From: Planctomycetaceae bacterium
GTDB taxonomy: Bacteria > Planctomycetota > Planctomycetia > Pirellulales > UBA1268
Reading direction: 5' to 3'
NCBI GenBank assembly: GCA_002862165.1
Contig: PKCL01000327.1
Coordinates: 1-13,026, forward strand
DNA length: 13,026 nt
Position numbers and translations under genes: made by a program. The notes beneath the pieces are model-generated. The model was not told the origin of the DNA and did no database searches. It saw only the letters and a program-made list of their open reading frames with translations. The number at the start of each line of letters is the position of its first letter. Position 1 is the stretch's first letter. Positions 7,088 through 13,026 of the stretch are shown piece by piece.

Positions 7088-8092
7088 TCAGACTTCTTTT
7101 GAGTCAATCCATTTCATCATCTTCCTCAAATGACGACCTGTTTCAGTCAGCTTATGCTCCCGTTCCCGACGACGGGTAGCTTTAAACATTGCAGCTCCGG
7201 CACGGTTTTCGAGAATCCAGTCTCTCGCAAATTCACCAGATTGAATCTCTTCGAGAATTTTCTTCATTTCGGCACGGGTTTCAGCTGTAATCACACGACT
7301 ACCTCGCGTGTAGTCGCCGTATTCGGCTGTGTTGGAAACACTATATCTCATGTACTCCAACCCACCTTGATAAAGAAGGTCGACGATCAATTTCATTTCA
7401 TGAAGACACTCAAAATACGCCATCTCTGGTTGGTATCCAGCCTCGACGAGCGTGTCAAACCCCGCTTTTATAAGTTCCGACACTCCACCACAAAGTACTG
7501 CCTGTTCGCCGAATAAATCTGTTTCGGTTTCTTCCGCTATGGTTGTTTCAATAACACCACCCCGCGTACCACCGATACCTTTCGCGTAAGCGAGTCCAAT
7601 TTTTTTTGTCTCTTCTGAAGCACCTTCACCAAGTGCAATAAGACAAGGCACCCCACCTCCTTTTTCATACTCACTCCGCACGAGATGCCCAGGACCTTTG
7701 GGAGCAACTAAAAGGATATCGTGGCCAGGTGGCGGCTCAACCTGACTAAAGTGAAAATTAAATCCATGACTAGCCATCAGAACGGCACCGGCTTTGAGGT
7801 TTGGCTTAATGCACGTTTTATAGACATCGCCCTGCAACTCATCCGGTAAAAGAATATTTACGACATCGGCTTGCTTTACAGCTTCTTCCACAGAAAGTGG
7901 ATCAAAGCCATGGCTTTTGGCGAGATCAAAGTTTGGTCCGCCGGGTCTCTGTGCAACAACTACTTGCAGGCCACTGTCTCGAAGATTCTGTGCCTGAGCA
8001 TGACCCTGACTCCCATACCCAATAACAGCAATTGTTTTGCCTGAGAGTACGGCCAAATCAGCATCGGAATCGTAATAAATTGTGGCTGGCAC
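7088..8092 (-). CDS. ilvC: Ketol-acid reductoisomerase (class I)
   Basis: IlvC performs the Mg-dependent alkyl migration and NAD(P)H reduction of acetolactate and acetohydroxybutyrate in valine, leucine and isoleucine synthesis. From the GTG at 8092 it has 334 residues, the class I length. The N-terminal Rossmann domain has GYGSQGHAQ (25-33) and a cofactor loop RPGGPNFD (49-56). Catalytic H109 lies in SHGF. APKGPGHLVRSEY is near residue 130. The knotted C-terminal domain holds the metal ligands D192 and E196 (TDLFGEQ), E228 and E232 (FECLHE), and substrate-binding S253 (SNTAEYGD). The frame extends back to a TTG at 8113, but AAGGAG sits 6 bases before the GTG at 8092 and decides the start. 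This N-terminus (MPATIYYDSDADL) also matches the family. It follows ilvN on the same strand after about 100 bases. Confidence 0.96.
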   Translation of the reverse strand: MPATIYYDSDADLAVLSGKTIAVIGYGSQGHAQAQNLRDSGLQVVVAQRPGGPNFDLAKSHGFDPLSVEEAVKQADVVNILLPDELQGDVYKTCIKPNLKAGAVLMASHGFNFHFSQVEPPPGHDILLVAPKGPGHLVRSEYEKGGGVPCLIALGEGASEETKKIGLAYAKGIGGTRGGVIETTIAEETETDLFGEQAVLCGGVSELIKAGFDTLVEAGYQPEMAYFECLHEMKLIVDLLYQGGLEYMRYSVSNTAEYGDYTRGSRVITAETRAEMKKILEEIQSGEFARDWILENRAGAAMFKATRRREREHKLTETGRHLRKMMKWIDSKEV

Positions 8093-8098
8093 GAGGGG

Positions 8099-8104
8099 CT
8101 CCTT
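8099..8104 (-). promoter_or_regulatory. Shine-Dalgarno of ilvC
   Basis: On the minus strand AAGGAG precedes the GTG at 8092-8090 by 6 bases. It is one of the strongest ribosome binding sites in the window. It lies inside the apparent upstream extension from the TTG at 8113, so the shorter protein should be annotated. Confidence 0.85.
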
Positions 8105-8150
8105 TTGAACCAAGGGTTACTTTTAATATTTTTTAGTTTTAGCACTTACC

Positions 8151-8189
8151 GAAGAACCATTTTTGCCTTTCAGTCTAAGCAGGTTCTTC
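8151..8189 (-). promoter_or_regulatory. Inverted repeat (possible mRNA hairpin) between ilvN and ilvC
   Basis: GAAGAACC (8151-8158) and GGTTCTTC (8182-8189) are perfect 8-base complements separated by 23 bases. In the minus-strand transcript the loop can form a further 4-pair helix (GCTT with AGGC). An A-rich, not T-rich, stretch follows toward ilvC, so it does not look like an intrinsic terminator in that direction. It may be a processing or stability hairpin separating ilvN from ilvC expression, or an operator. Confidence 0.4.
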
Positions 8190-8196
8190 AAATAAA

Positions 8197-8721
8197 TTAA
8201 TTGTTGCTCACTGACTCCGTGTTGTTTTGTTCACAACTAGAGTTGCTGCCTCGAACCATTGCAATTCGGCCAGTTCGAACCAACTCGATGATACCCAATG
8301 GACGGATCATATCGATGAACGCTTCGATTTTCTTTTCGGTACCTGAGATTTCTACAATCACACTGTCGGCAGCAACATCAACAACTCGTCCACGGAAAAT
8401 TCCTGCCAATTCTCTAACGTTTGAACGGTCCTGTCCTGCTGTGGCTGAAACTTTTACAAGCATCAAATCACGTTCGACATAATTTCGTGAACTTATGTCG
8501 TCAACGCTTACTACTGTGACAATTTTTTCAAGTTGCCGCCTGACCTGCTCTTGAACTCTATTATCTCCACGTAGCACAAAAGTCATTCTGGAAAAATCAG
8601 GATCATCAGTCTCCCCAACTGCAAGGCTATCAATGTTGTAGCCACGAGAAGCAAGCATTCCCGAAATGTGTGCAAGAACACCGGGAACATTCTGAACGGT
8701 TGCAGATAGAACGTGGCGCAT
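8197..8721 (-). CDS. ilvN: Acetolactate synthase small (regulatory) subunit
   Basis: This regulatory subunit binds branched-chain amino acids, usually valine, and controls the catalytic IlvB subunit at the first common step of the pathway. The product has 174 residues from the ATG at 8721. An N-terminal ACT domain (about 1-75) reads RHVLSATVQNVPGVLAHISG, then SRGYNIDSLAVGET. The NVPGVL and GYNIDSL segments are the usual effector-site elements. A C-terminal ALS small-subunit domain (about 82-158) includes ERDLMLVKV, then GRVVDV and EAFIDMIRPLGIIELVRTGRIAM. The tail is rich in Ser and Asn. Another in-frame ATG lies two codons upstream (8727). GAGG is only 2 bases from that one but 8 from the chosen start. 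The gene is followed by ilvC. No ilvB is adjacent on either side. Confidence 0.94.
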   Translation of the reverse strand: MRHVLSATVQNVPGVLAHISGMLASRGYNIDSLAVGETDDPDFSRMTFVLRGDNRVQEQVRRQLEKIVTVVSVDDISSRNYVERDLMLVKVSATAGQDRSNVRELAGIFRGRVVDVAADSVIVEISGTEKKIEAFIDMIRPLGIIELVRTGRIAMVRGSNSSCEQNNTESVSNN

Positions 8722-8806
8722 CGACATAGCCTCAGCCTGGGAATGCCATGCCGGCCTGCTGGCGTCTACCCTTCGGGTGAAAATTGAGTATTTGACCGAA
8801 AGAGTT

Positions 8807-8836
8807 AGTCTAATTTCGATCCTAGGCTAAATTCAA
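8807..8836 (-). promoter_or_regulatory. Candidate promoter for ilvN
   Basis: On the minus strand TTGAAT (complement of 8831-8836) is followed after 18 bases by TAGACT (complement of 8807-8812). These match the sigma-70 consensus in four of six positions each. This would give a leader of roughly 75-80 bases before ilvN. The match is weak and chosen by eye. Confidence 0.2.
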
Positions 8837-8901
8837 GCCACTTCCTGACTGAAGGAGGGAAGCAGGCACATCCTATTGAATTCGCCCAGAGCCCCAACGG
8901 A

Positions 8902-8929
8902 TTGACAAATTGGAGAAAACACCGATATT
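8902..8929 (+). promoter_or_regulatory. Candidate sigma-70-type promoter for rpsB
   Basis: A perfect -35 box, TTGACA, lies at 8902-8907. After 16 bases comes GATATT (8924-8929), a four-of-six match to TATAAT; ATATTT one base later gives a spacing of 17. Transcription from about 8936 would give a leader of about 95 bases containing the hairpin at 8941-8966. Its position in the divergent ilvN/rpsB gap fits the main promoter of the rpsB-tsf-pyrH-frr cluster. Confidence 0.5.
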
Positions 8930-8940
8930 TGCAGTATTGA

Positions 8941-8966
8941 CCAGAGAATTCAAACCTGAATTCTGG
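8941..8966 (+). promoter_or_regulatory. Perfect hairpin in the rpsB leader
   Basis: AGAATTCA (8945-8952) and TGAATTCT (8957-8964) form a perfect 8-pair stem with an AACC loop. Two more C-G pairs (8941-8942 with 8965-8966) can add on below a 2-base bulge. It would lie at the very 5' end of the transcript from the candidate promoter, about 65 bases before the rpsB start. Ribosomal protein S2 is known to feed back on its own mRNA leader in several bacteria, so an autoregulatory or 5'-stabilising role is possible. No T tract follows, so it is not a terminator. As DNA it could also be an operator. Confidence 0.45.
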
Positions 8967-9031
8967 CTAGTCGTGTCGCCCAATGTTGGCACACGGATTT
9001 CTTAGTTACTTACAGAAAGTGCAATTTTACC

Positions 9032-9823
9032 GTGTCTAATGTCCTCGCTCAGGAACTCATTGAAGCTGGCGTACATTTTGGCCATCGATCAAGTCGTTGG
9101 AACCCAAAAATGCGGCCCTATATTTTTGGCCGCAAAAATCTTATTCATATTATTGATGTCCGTGAAACAATTCGCGGTCTGCTCAGAAGCAAAAAGTATC
9201 TGAAACAGGTTGCCTCAACAGGAAGTCTGATTCTATTTGTCGGGACCAAGCGTCAGGGACAAGAAGCAATAGTAAGAGAAGCTACTCGCTGTGGAATGCC
9301 CTACGTCAGCGAACGTTGGCTTGGTGGTACGCTGACCAACTTCCGAACAATTCGTAATCGATTGACTCGCCTCGAAGAACTTGAGGAATTGCTCCCATCT
9401 GATGCCTTCCATAAATACTCAAAAAAAATGCAATCTTCTTTGCGACGAGAGCACCGAAAAATGCTTCGTAATCTTGGAGGCATTCGCACACTCTCCCGAC
9501 TACCGGAATGCCTCGTCATTTTTGATCCAAAGAAAGAAAAAAATGCGGTCAACGAAGCAAGAAAAATGGGAATTACTACAGTAGCTCTTATTGATACTGA
9601 TTGTGATCCAGACGTAGTTGATCTTCCAATCCCTGGAAATGACGACTCTATCCGGTCTATCGAACTTGTCACTTCTCGGCTCGCTGATGCCATCCTTGAG
9701 GGTAAAGCAGATGTCGCTGAGAAGAATCAGTCAAAGGATGAGGGCGCCACTCGTGATGCAAAACCCGCAAAGGCTGCGCCAAAAGCACGAGGTAATGTCG
9801 CACCACCCTCCGCGAAAATATAA
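9032..9823 (+). CDS. rpsB: 30S ribosomal protein S2
   Basis: S2 sits on the back of the small ribosomal subunit at the head-body junction and is needed for S1 association in bacteria that have S1. The 263-residue product carries the family landmarks: LIEAGVHFGHRSSRWNPKMRPYIFG (split here as LIEAGVHFGH at about 9-18 and WNPKMRPYIFG), then FVGTKRQGQEAI, RWLGGTLTNFRTI and GITTVALIDTDCDP. DLPIPGNDDSIRSIELV is the last of these. The coiled-coil arm region is present in the middle (RRLEELEEL-like, then KMLRNLGGI). A basic Ala/Lys/Pro-rich tail of about 30 residues extends past the core. The start is GTG at 9032 with no strong Shine-Dalgarno (only AGAAAG about 12 bases away), as is common for rpsB leaders under control. 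It heads the rpsB-tsf-pyrH-frr order. Confidence 0.97.
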   Translation: MSNVLAQELIEAGVHFGHRSSRWNPKMRPYIFGRKNLIHIIDVRETIRGLLRSKKYLKQVASTGSLILFVGTKRQGQEAIVREATRCGMPYVSERWLGGTLTNFRTIRNRLTRLEELEELLPSDAFHKYSKKMQSSLRREHRKMLRNLGGIRTLSRLPECLVIFDPKKEKNAVNEARKMGITTVALIDTDCDPDVVDLPIPGNDDSIRSIELVTSRLADAILEGKADVAEKNQSKDEGATRDAKPAKAAPKARGNVAPPSAKI

Positions 9824-9840
9824 CTCCTATCGATCGACTG

Positions 9841-9904
9841 TACGGTGTTCTATTTTCTCGGCAGCGTAGGACGCAATGCATTCGATTATGAACGTTGCAC
9901 CGTA
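9841..9904 (+). promoter_or_regulatory. Long-range hairpin in the rpsB-tsf gap
   Basis: TACGGTG (9841-9847) pairs perfectly with CACCGTA (9898-9904), and TTC/GAA (9848-9850 with 9890-9892) can extend it beyond a 5-base bulge. Inside is a second hairpin, GCAGCGT (9861-9867) with ACGC-AA-TGC (9871-9879), closing an AGG loop. The structure fills about 64 of the 149 intergenic bases. It is followed by TCTTTC rather than a clean T run, so it is at best a leaky terminator. It may tune EF-Ts output relative to S2, or protect or process the mRNA. Confidence 0.4.
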
Positions 9905-9972
9905 TCTTTCAAATCGGTAACTCATCTTTGCTCTTTATCACAAACTTTGACACGACATGAGGACTTAAAACA

Positions 9973-10821
9973 ATGGCAGCAATAACAGCCGCCGCGGTCA
10001 TGGCACTGCGGGAAAAAACTGGGTTACCGATGATGGAGTGTAAAAAAGCGCTCGCTGAGTGTGGCGGTGATACCGAACAGGCTGTTGATTGGCTCCGTAA
10101 GCAGGGTGTCAAAACACAAGCTTTGCGGGCAGATCGTGAAACTTCAATGGGTCGGTTAGCTATTTTCACAGATCTCGAAAAGGGTGTCGGAGCGATCATC
10201 GAACTCAAGTGCGAGAGTGCTCCAGTGGCAGGTAGCCCTGATTTCAAAGATTTCGTAAATGACATTGCGAAAACACTTGCCCTTGGCCCTGGTGCTGCGT
10301 CTCCAGAAGAACTCCTCGATCAAAAAAGTCAGGCACATCCAGATAAGACTCTTAGAGAACGTAAGGACGATCTGTTCAACCGTATGCGGGAAGTTTTCGA
10401 ACTTTCCCGTATCTGCCGAATTGACGCGCCATGTGGTGGATATGCCCATCATGACGGCTCGAAGGCTGCTCTTGTTGAGATCTCCGGTGAAACCACAGGA
10501 TCAACCGCAGCAGAAGTTGCGAAAGACGTGGCCATGCATATTGTTGCCCTCTCGCCGCAGGCGATTGTCAAAGAAGATCTTGATCAAGAAGTTGTTGATA
10601 AAGAACGTGAAATTCTCACAGAAGCTGCGAAGCAAGAAGGCAAACCTGAAAATATCATTCAAAAAATGATCGAGGGTCGGCTTCGAAATTTCTTTAGCCA
10701 GTGCGTATTGCTCGAGCAGCCCTTTGTAAAAGACGACAAACAAAGTGTTGGGAAACTCGTGAAAAGTGCTGGGCTCGAGGTCAAGCGCATGGAGCATTGG
10801 AAAATTGGTAGCGGAGATTAG
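9973..10821 (+). CDS. tsf: Translation elongation factor Ts
   Basis: EF-Ts exchanges GDP for GTP on EF-Tu. The 282-residue product starts with the N-terminal UBA-like domain (about 4-50): VMALREKTGLPMMECKKAL, then CGGDTEQAVDWLRKQG. The core domain and a C-terminal part (HIVALSPQAIVKEDLD, then EGRLRNFFSQCVLLEQPFVKDD) follow in normal order. The motif that is TDFV in most bacteria is SAPV here (residues 82-85, in LKCESAPVAGSPDF). I recall this variant from planctomycete EF-Ts, so it probably reflects lineage rather than decay. GAGGA at 9959-9963, 9 bases before the ATG, supports the start. The gene lies 149 bases after rpsB, separated by a folded segment, and 90 bases before pyrH. Confidence 0.96.
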   Translation: MAAITAAAVMALREKTGLPMMECKKALAECGGDTEQAVDWLRKQGVKTQALRADRETSMGRLAIFTDLEKGVGAIIELKCESAPVAGSPDFKDFVNDIAKTLALGPGAASPEELLDQKSQAHPDKTLRERKDDLFNRMREVFELSRICRIDAPCGGYAHHDGSKAALVEISGETTGSTAAEVAKDVAMHIVALSPQAIVKEDLDQEVVDKEREILTEAAKQEGKPENIIQKMIEGRLRNFFSQCVLLEQPFVKDDKQSVGKLVKSAGLEVKRMEHWKIGSGD

Positions 10822-10911
10822 TGCTTTGTACGAGCAGTGGGGCAGCTTCTTCGCTGATCTACTTCACTCTTTCTTTTATTCCAGTTGTCTATTCAGGTTA
10901 AACTACACTTC

Positions 10912-11655
10912 ATGTCATCAGACCCTTACCGCCGCGTGCTTTTAAAACTTTCTGGAGAAAGTTTTTCTCATGCCGGAGAACGTGGCATTGCAATGGAAGA
11001 AGTTCTTCATATTGCCAATCAAACGGTGCAGGCAGCTGCTCGCGGAACCCAGCTAGCTGTTGTTATTGGTGGCGGCAATATTCTTCGTGGTGCATCCTTT
11101 ACGGCAGGGAACAGTGGTGTTCAAGAAGCAACCGCTCACTACATGGGCATGTTGGCAACCGTAATCAATGGACTGGCCTTACAGGATGCCATAGAGACTC
11201 TCGGTGTTGAAACGCGATTAATGACTGCCATTCGTATGGACGGTGTTGCAGAGCCATACATTCGCCGAAGAGCCCGCCACCATCTAGACAAGGGAATCAT
11301 TGTGATTCTTGCTGCAGGAACAGGAAGTCCCTTTGTGACAACTGATACAGCAGCAGCTCAGCGAGCACTTGAATTGGAAGCGGATATTTTGATGAAGGCA
11401 ACGCGTGTTGATGGAGTTTATTCAGATGATCCTGAAAAAAATCCCCACGCTGTACTCTACCGTGACCTCAGTTTCCAACAGGTTCGAGAACAGAATTTAA
11501 GAGTGATGGACGCAACCGCAATCTCCCAATGCATGGAACACAACATGCCAATACTTGTCTTCAATTACCGAAAAGATGGCAATATTGAACGGGCCGTTGC
11601 TGGGGAAAAGTGTGGCACGCTTGTGAGCAGCCATACCGAGGCTGCTGCGGAGTGA
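10912..11655 (+). CDS. pyrH: Uridylate (UMP) kinase
   Basis: PyrH phosphorylates UMP to UDP with ATP, the entry to pyrimidine nucleotide pools. Bacterial enzymes are hexamers of the amino-acid-kinase fold, commonly activated by GTP and inhibited by UTP. From the ATG at 10912 the product has 247 residues, the usual size. Motifs in order are RVLLKLSGES (phosphate-binding lysine), VVIGGGNILRG near residue 50, and ATVINGLALQDAIE. AAGTGSPFVTTDTAAAQRA follows near residue 135, then LMKATRVDGVYSDDP and a final MPILVFNY. The frame extends nine codons back to a TTG at 10885. The ATG start gives a protein beginning right at MSSDPYRRVLLKLSGE, as in homologues, so I prefer it. No strong Shine-Dalgarno is visible for either. 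It lies 90 bases after tsf and 97 before frr. Confidence 0.96.
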   Translation: MSSDPYRRVLLKLSGESFSHAGERGIAMEEVLHIANQTVQAAARGTQLAVVIGGGNILRGASFTAGNSGVQEATAHYMGMLATVINGLALQDAIETLGVETRLMTAIRMDGVAEPYIRRRARHHLDKGIIVILAAGTGSPFVTTDTAAAQRALELEADILMKATRVDGVYSDDPEKNPHAVLYRDLSFQQVREQNLRVMDATAISQCMEHNMPILVFNYRKDGNIERAVAGEKCGTLVSSHTEAAAE

Positions 11656-11740
11656 CGGCATACTTGCTCTTCGTTGGCCAGTGAGTGACAATTTTTACAA
11701 CGTGTGAATAACCGCAGCATTTCATCTTGTTCTGAAGCAT

Positions 11741-11745
11741 GGAGG
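11741..11745 (+). promoter_or_regulatory. Strong Shine-Dalgarno of frr
   Basis: GGAGG, extended to GGAGGA, sits 7 bases before the ATG at 11753. It is the clearest ribosome binding site on the right side of the window and suggests high, independent translation of frr within the cluster. Confidence 0.85.
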
Positions 11746-11752
11746 AAAGAAA

Positions 11753-12313
11753 ATGGCAGCCGATGAAATTCTTCTTAACGCAGAGGAACGAATGGAGAAA
11801 GCTGTTGATGTCTTTCGGAACTCACTTACTGGAATCCGCACTGGTCGTGCTAATCCGGGACTAGTAGATTCACTACGGGCTGAGGTCTATGGCTCTCCAA
11901 CTCCCATCAAATCTCTGGCCAATGTAGGAGCACCTGAGTCCAACCAGATTGTTATCCGACCGTTTGATCCAGGAACGATAAAGGACATCGAAAAAGCAAT
12001 TCAGTCAAGTGACTTGGGTCTCAATCCTCAAAGTGATGGCAGAGTCATACGCATTACAATCCCATCGCTTTCAACCGATGTTCGAAAAAAGATGACTGCT
12101 CGTATCAAAGAACTTGCAGAAGAATCGAGGGTCGCAATCCGTAATGTGAGACGAGACGCGAACAAGGCTGCTGACGGAGAAAAGACAAACAGCACCATGA
12201 CGGAAGACGATTGTACCAATACTAAAGAAGAGGTTCAGGATCTTACAAAGAAATTTGAAGGACACGTTAGCGATCTTGCAAAAGCAAAAGAAACCGAAGT
12301 GATGGATGACTGA
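11753..12313 (+). CDS. frr: Ribosome recycling factor
   Basis: RRF, with EF-G, splits post-termination ribosomes. The 186-residue product has almost exactly the family length (185 in E. coli). Its N-terminal helix (ILLNAEERMEKAVDVFRNSL) leads into GIRTGRANPGLVD, the conserved arginine-rich segment at the tip of the three-helix bundle. The small beta domain follows, with YGSPTPIKSLANV, IVIRPFDPGTIKDIEKAI and GLNPQSDGRVIRITIPSL. Two long helices then complete the bundle (RKKMTARIKELAEESRVAIR and EEVQDLTKKFEGHVSDLAK). A run, EKTNSTMTEDDCTNT at about 143-157, is somewhat more polar than usual at the turn between the last helices. The gene keeps the classical position after pyrH and has its own strong ribosome binding site. 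Confidence 0.96.
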   Translation: MAADEILLNAEERMEKAVDVFRNSLTGIRTGRANPGLVDSLRAEVYGSPTPIKSLANVGAPESNQIVIRPFDPGTIKDIEKAIQSSDLGLNPQSDGRVIRITIPSLSTDVRKKMTARIKELAEESRVAIRNVRRDANKAADGEKTNSTMTEDDCTNTKEEVQDLTKKFEGHVSDLAKAKETEVMDD

Positions 12314-12353
12314 CTTTCTTGTAATTGGGGAACTTTGAGCCAGACCAGCACCC

Positions 12354-13026
12354 ATGACAACTTCTGACGCTACCATTCCCGTTCGACTGAAGAATATCGT
12401 CAAGCGATACGGGCGACGAACTGTGCTTGATGGCGTCTCAATGGATGTCACTCCCGGGGTTACGGGTCTTGTAGGACCCAACGGTGCTGGCAAAAGCACG
12501 CTGGTCAGATCTATCCTTGGCCTTGTACGACTTGCCTCTGGTCAAGCAAGGGTCTTTGGAAATGACCCGTATCGTACACCTCGTCGTGTTCGTCAGATTG
12601 TTGGAGTTGTTCCAGAAGATGAATGCACAATCCCAGGTTTATCTGGTGTTGAGATGGTTCGATATGCCGCACGTCTTTCAGGCCTACCATCAACTGAAGC
12701 ATTACGAAGGTCTCACGAAGTATTAGATTGGTGCGATGCAGGTCAAGAACGTTATCGACCCGTTGAGACGCTCTCAGTCGGCACCCGCCAGAAGGTCTCT
12801 TTTGCTGCTGCTATTGTTCATGATCCAGATATGATTATTCTCGATGAACCGACAAATGGCCTCGACCCTATTGAACGACAAGCAATGCTTGGGCGTCTCA
12901 CCACTCTCGCCAAGGATCATGGGAAGACTGTTTTTGTTTCGACACATGTTCTGCCTGATGTACAGGCTATCTGTGACCGAGTCATCGTACTTGCTGGGGG
13001 CCGCGTACGACTCACTGGTTCCATTA
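12354..13026 (+). CDS. ABC transporter ATP-binding protein, 3' truncated by the window edge
   Basis: The frame opens at the ATG at 12354 and continues through the right edge (224 codons seen). It is an ABC-type ATPase of the ABC-2 exporter or CcmA-like class. Walker A is GPNGAGKST (41-49), the signature is LSVGTRQK (140-147) and Walker B with D-loop is IILDEPTNGLDP (161-172). The switch histidine is H198 in VSTHVL. The Q-loop position reads VVPEDE, with Glu (E88) in place of Gln. LSVGT instead of LSGGQ is a tolerated variant. Such proteins pair with a membrane permease, which would be expected just downstream. The substrate cannot be told. It begins 40 bases after frr on the same strand and might share its transcript, but the link is positional only. 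No strong Shine-Dalgarno is seen. Confidence 0.9.
   Translation, partial: MTTSDATIPVRLKNIVKRYGRRTVLDGVSMDVTPGVTGLVGPNGAGKSTLVRSILGLVRLASGQARVFGNDPYRTPRRVRQIVGVVPEDECTIPGLSGVEMVRYAARLSGLPSTEALRRSHEVLDWCDAGQERYRPVETLSVGTRQKVSFAAAIVHDPDMIILDEPTNGLDPIERQAMLGRLTTLAKDHGKTVFVSTHVLPDVQAICDRVIVLAGGRVRLTGSI

Noticed and set aside
8093..8113. Upstream TTG start for ilvC
   Set aside because: AAGGAG sits 6 bases before the GTG at 8092, inside the proposed extension, and homologues begin at the MxATIYY position.
8768..8778. ACCC-TTC-GGGT hairpin in the ilvN leader as an attenuator
   Set aside because: Only four pairs, no T run and no leader peptide rich in branched-chain codons; too weak to call.
9301..9693. 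Long minus-strand open frame inside rpsB, and similar antisense frames in tsf, frr and the exporter
   Set aside because: They lie opposite strongly conserved genes and read as low-complexity or Ser/Arg-rich shadow translations without family motifs or ribosome sites.
10840..10875. CAGC-TTCTTC-GCTG hairpin and T-rich stretch after tsf as a terminator
   Set aside because: The stem has only four pairs and the T-rich stretch is interrupted; the cluster order suggests read-through into pyrH.
10885..10911. Upstream TTG start for pyrH
   Set aside because: There is no ribosome site before the TTG, and the ATG at 10912 gives the usual UMP kinase N-terminus.

Overview
The window looks like chromosomal housekeeping DNA from a member of the Planctomycetota, probably near the Pirellulales. 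That placement is inference. It rests on the form of several proteins: EF-Ts has SAPV where most bacteria have TDFV, Lgt has an extended N-terminus and a GRIGCFLNGCCYG core, an MMPL/RND exporter is present, and many genes lack a strong Shine-Dalgarno. No tRNA, rRNA, CRISPR array, transposase, phage gene or direct sign of recent transfer was seen.

Left block, + strand (1-2571). The end of a probable (deoxy)nucleoside kinase is followed after 2 bases by panC (pantothenate synthesis). The panC stop overlaps the GTG start of lgt (lipoprotein lipidation), and a small CDGSH iron-sulfur protein follows 22 bases later. The packing suggests one transcript. A gap of about 360 bases (2572-2935) comes next. 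It has no convincing gene, but its first half can be drawn as a compact three-way-junction RNA and its second half carries one doubtful 37-codon ORF.

Middle block, + strand (2936-6704). A large MMPL/RND-type membrane exporter overlaps by 8 bases the start of an RlmI-like 23S rRNA cytosine methyltransferase.

Minus-strand block (6731-8721). ilvN, ilvC and a small basic protein of unknown function are read right to left, convergent with rlmI. They cover the regulatory subunit of acetolactate synthase and the next enzyme of branched-chain amino acid synthesis. The catalytic subunit gene ilvB is not beside them. An 8-bp inverted repeat lies between ilvN and ilvC.

Right block, + strand (9032-13026). 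This is the widely conserved order rpsB-tsf-pyrH-frr (ribosomal protein S2, EF-Ts, UMP kinase, ribosome recycling factor), then the start of an ABC transporter ATPase that runs off the window. A divergent gap of about 310 bases separates it from ilvN. That gap holds a candidate sigma-70-type promoter and a perfect 8-bp hairpin in the rpsB leader. A second long-range hairpin fills much of the rpsB-tsf gap.

No clearly new biological system stands out. The points most worth testing are the structured intergenic RNAs, the altered EF-Ts motif, the unusual cofactor loop of IlvC and the unassigned 91-residue protein.
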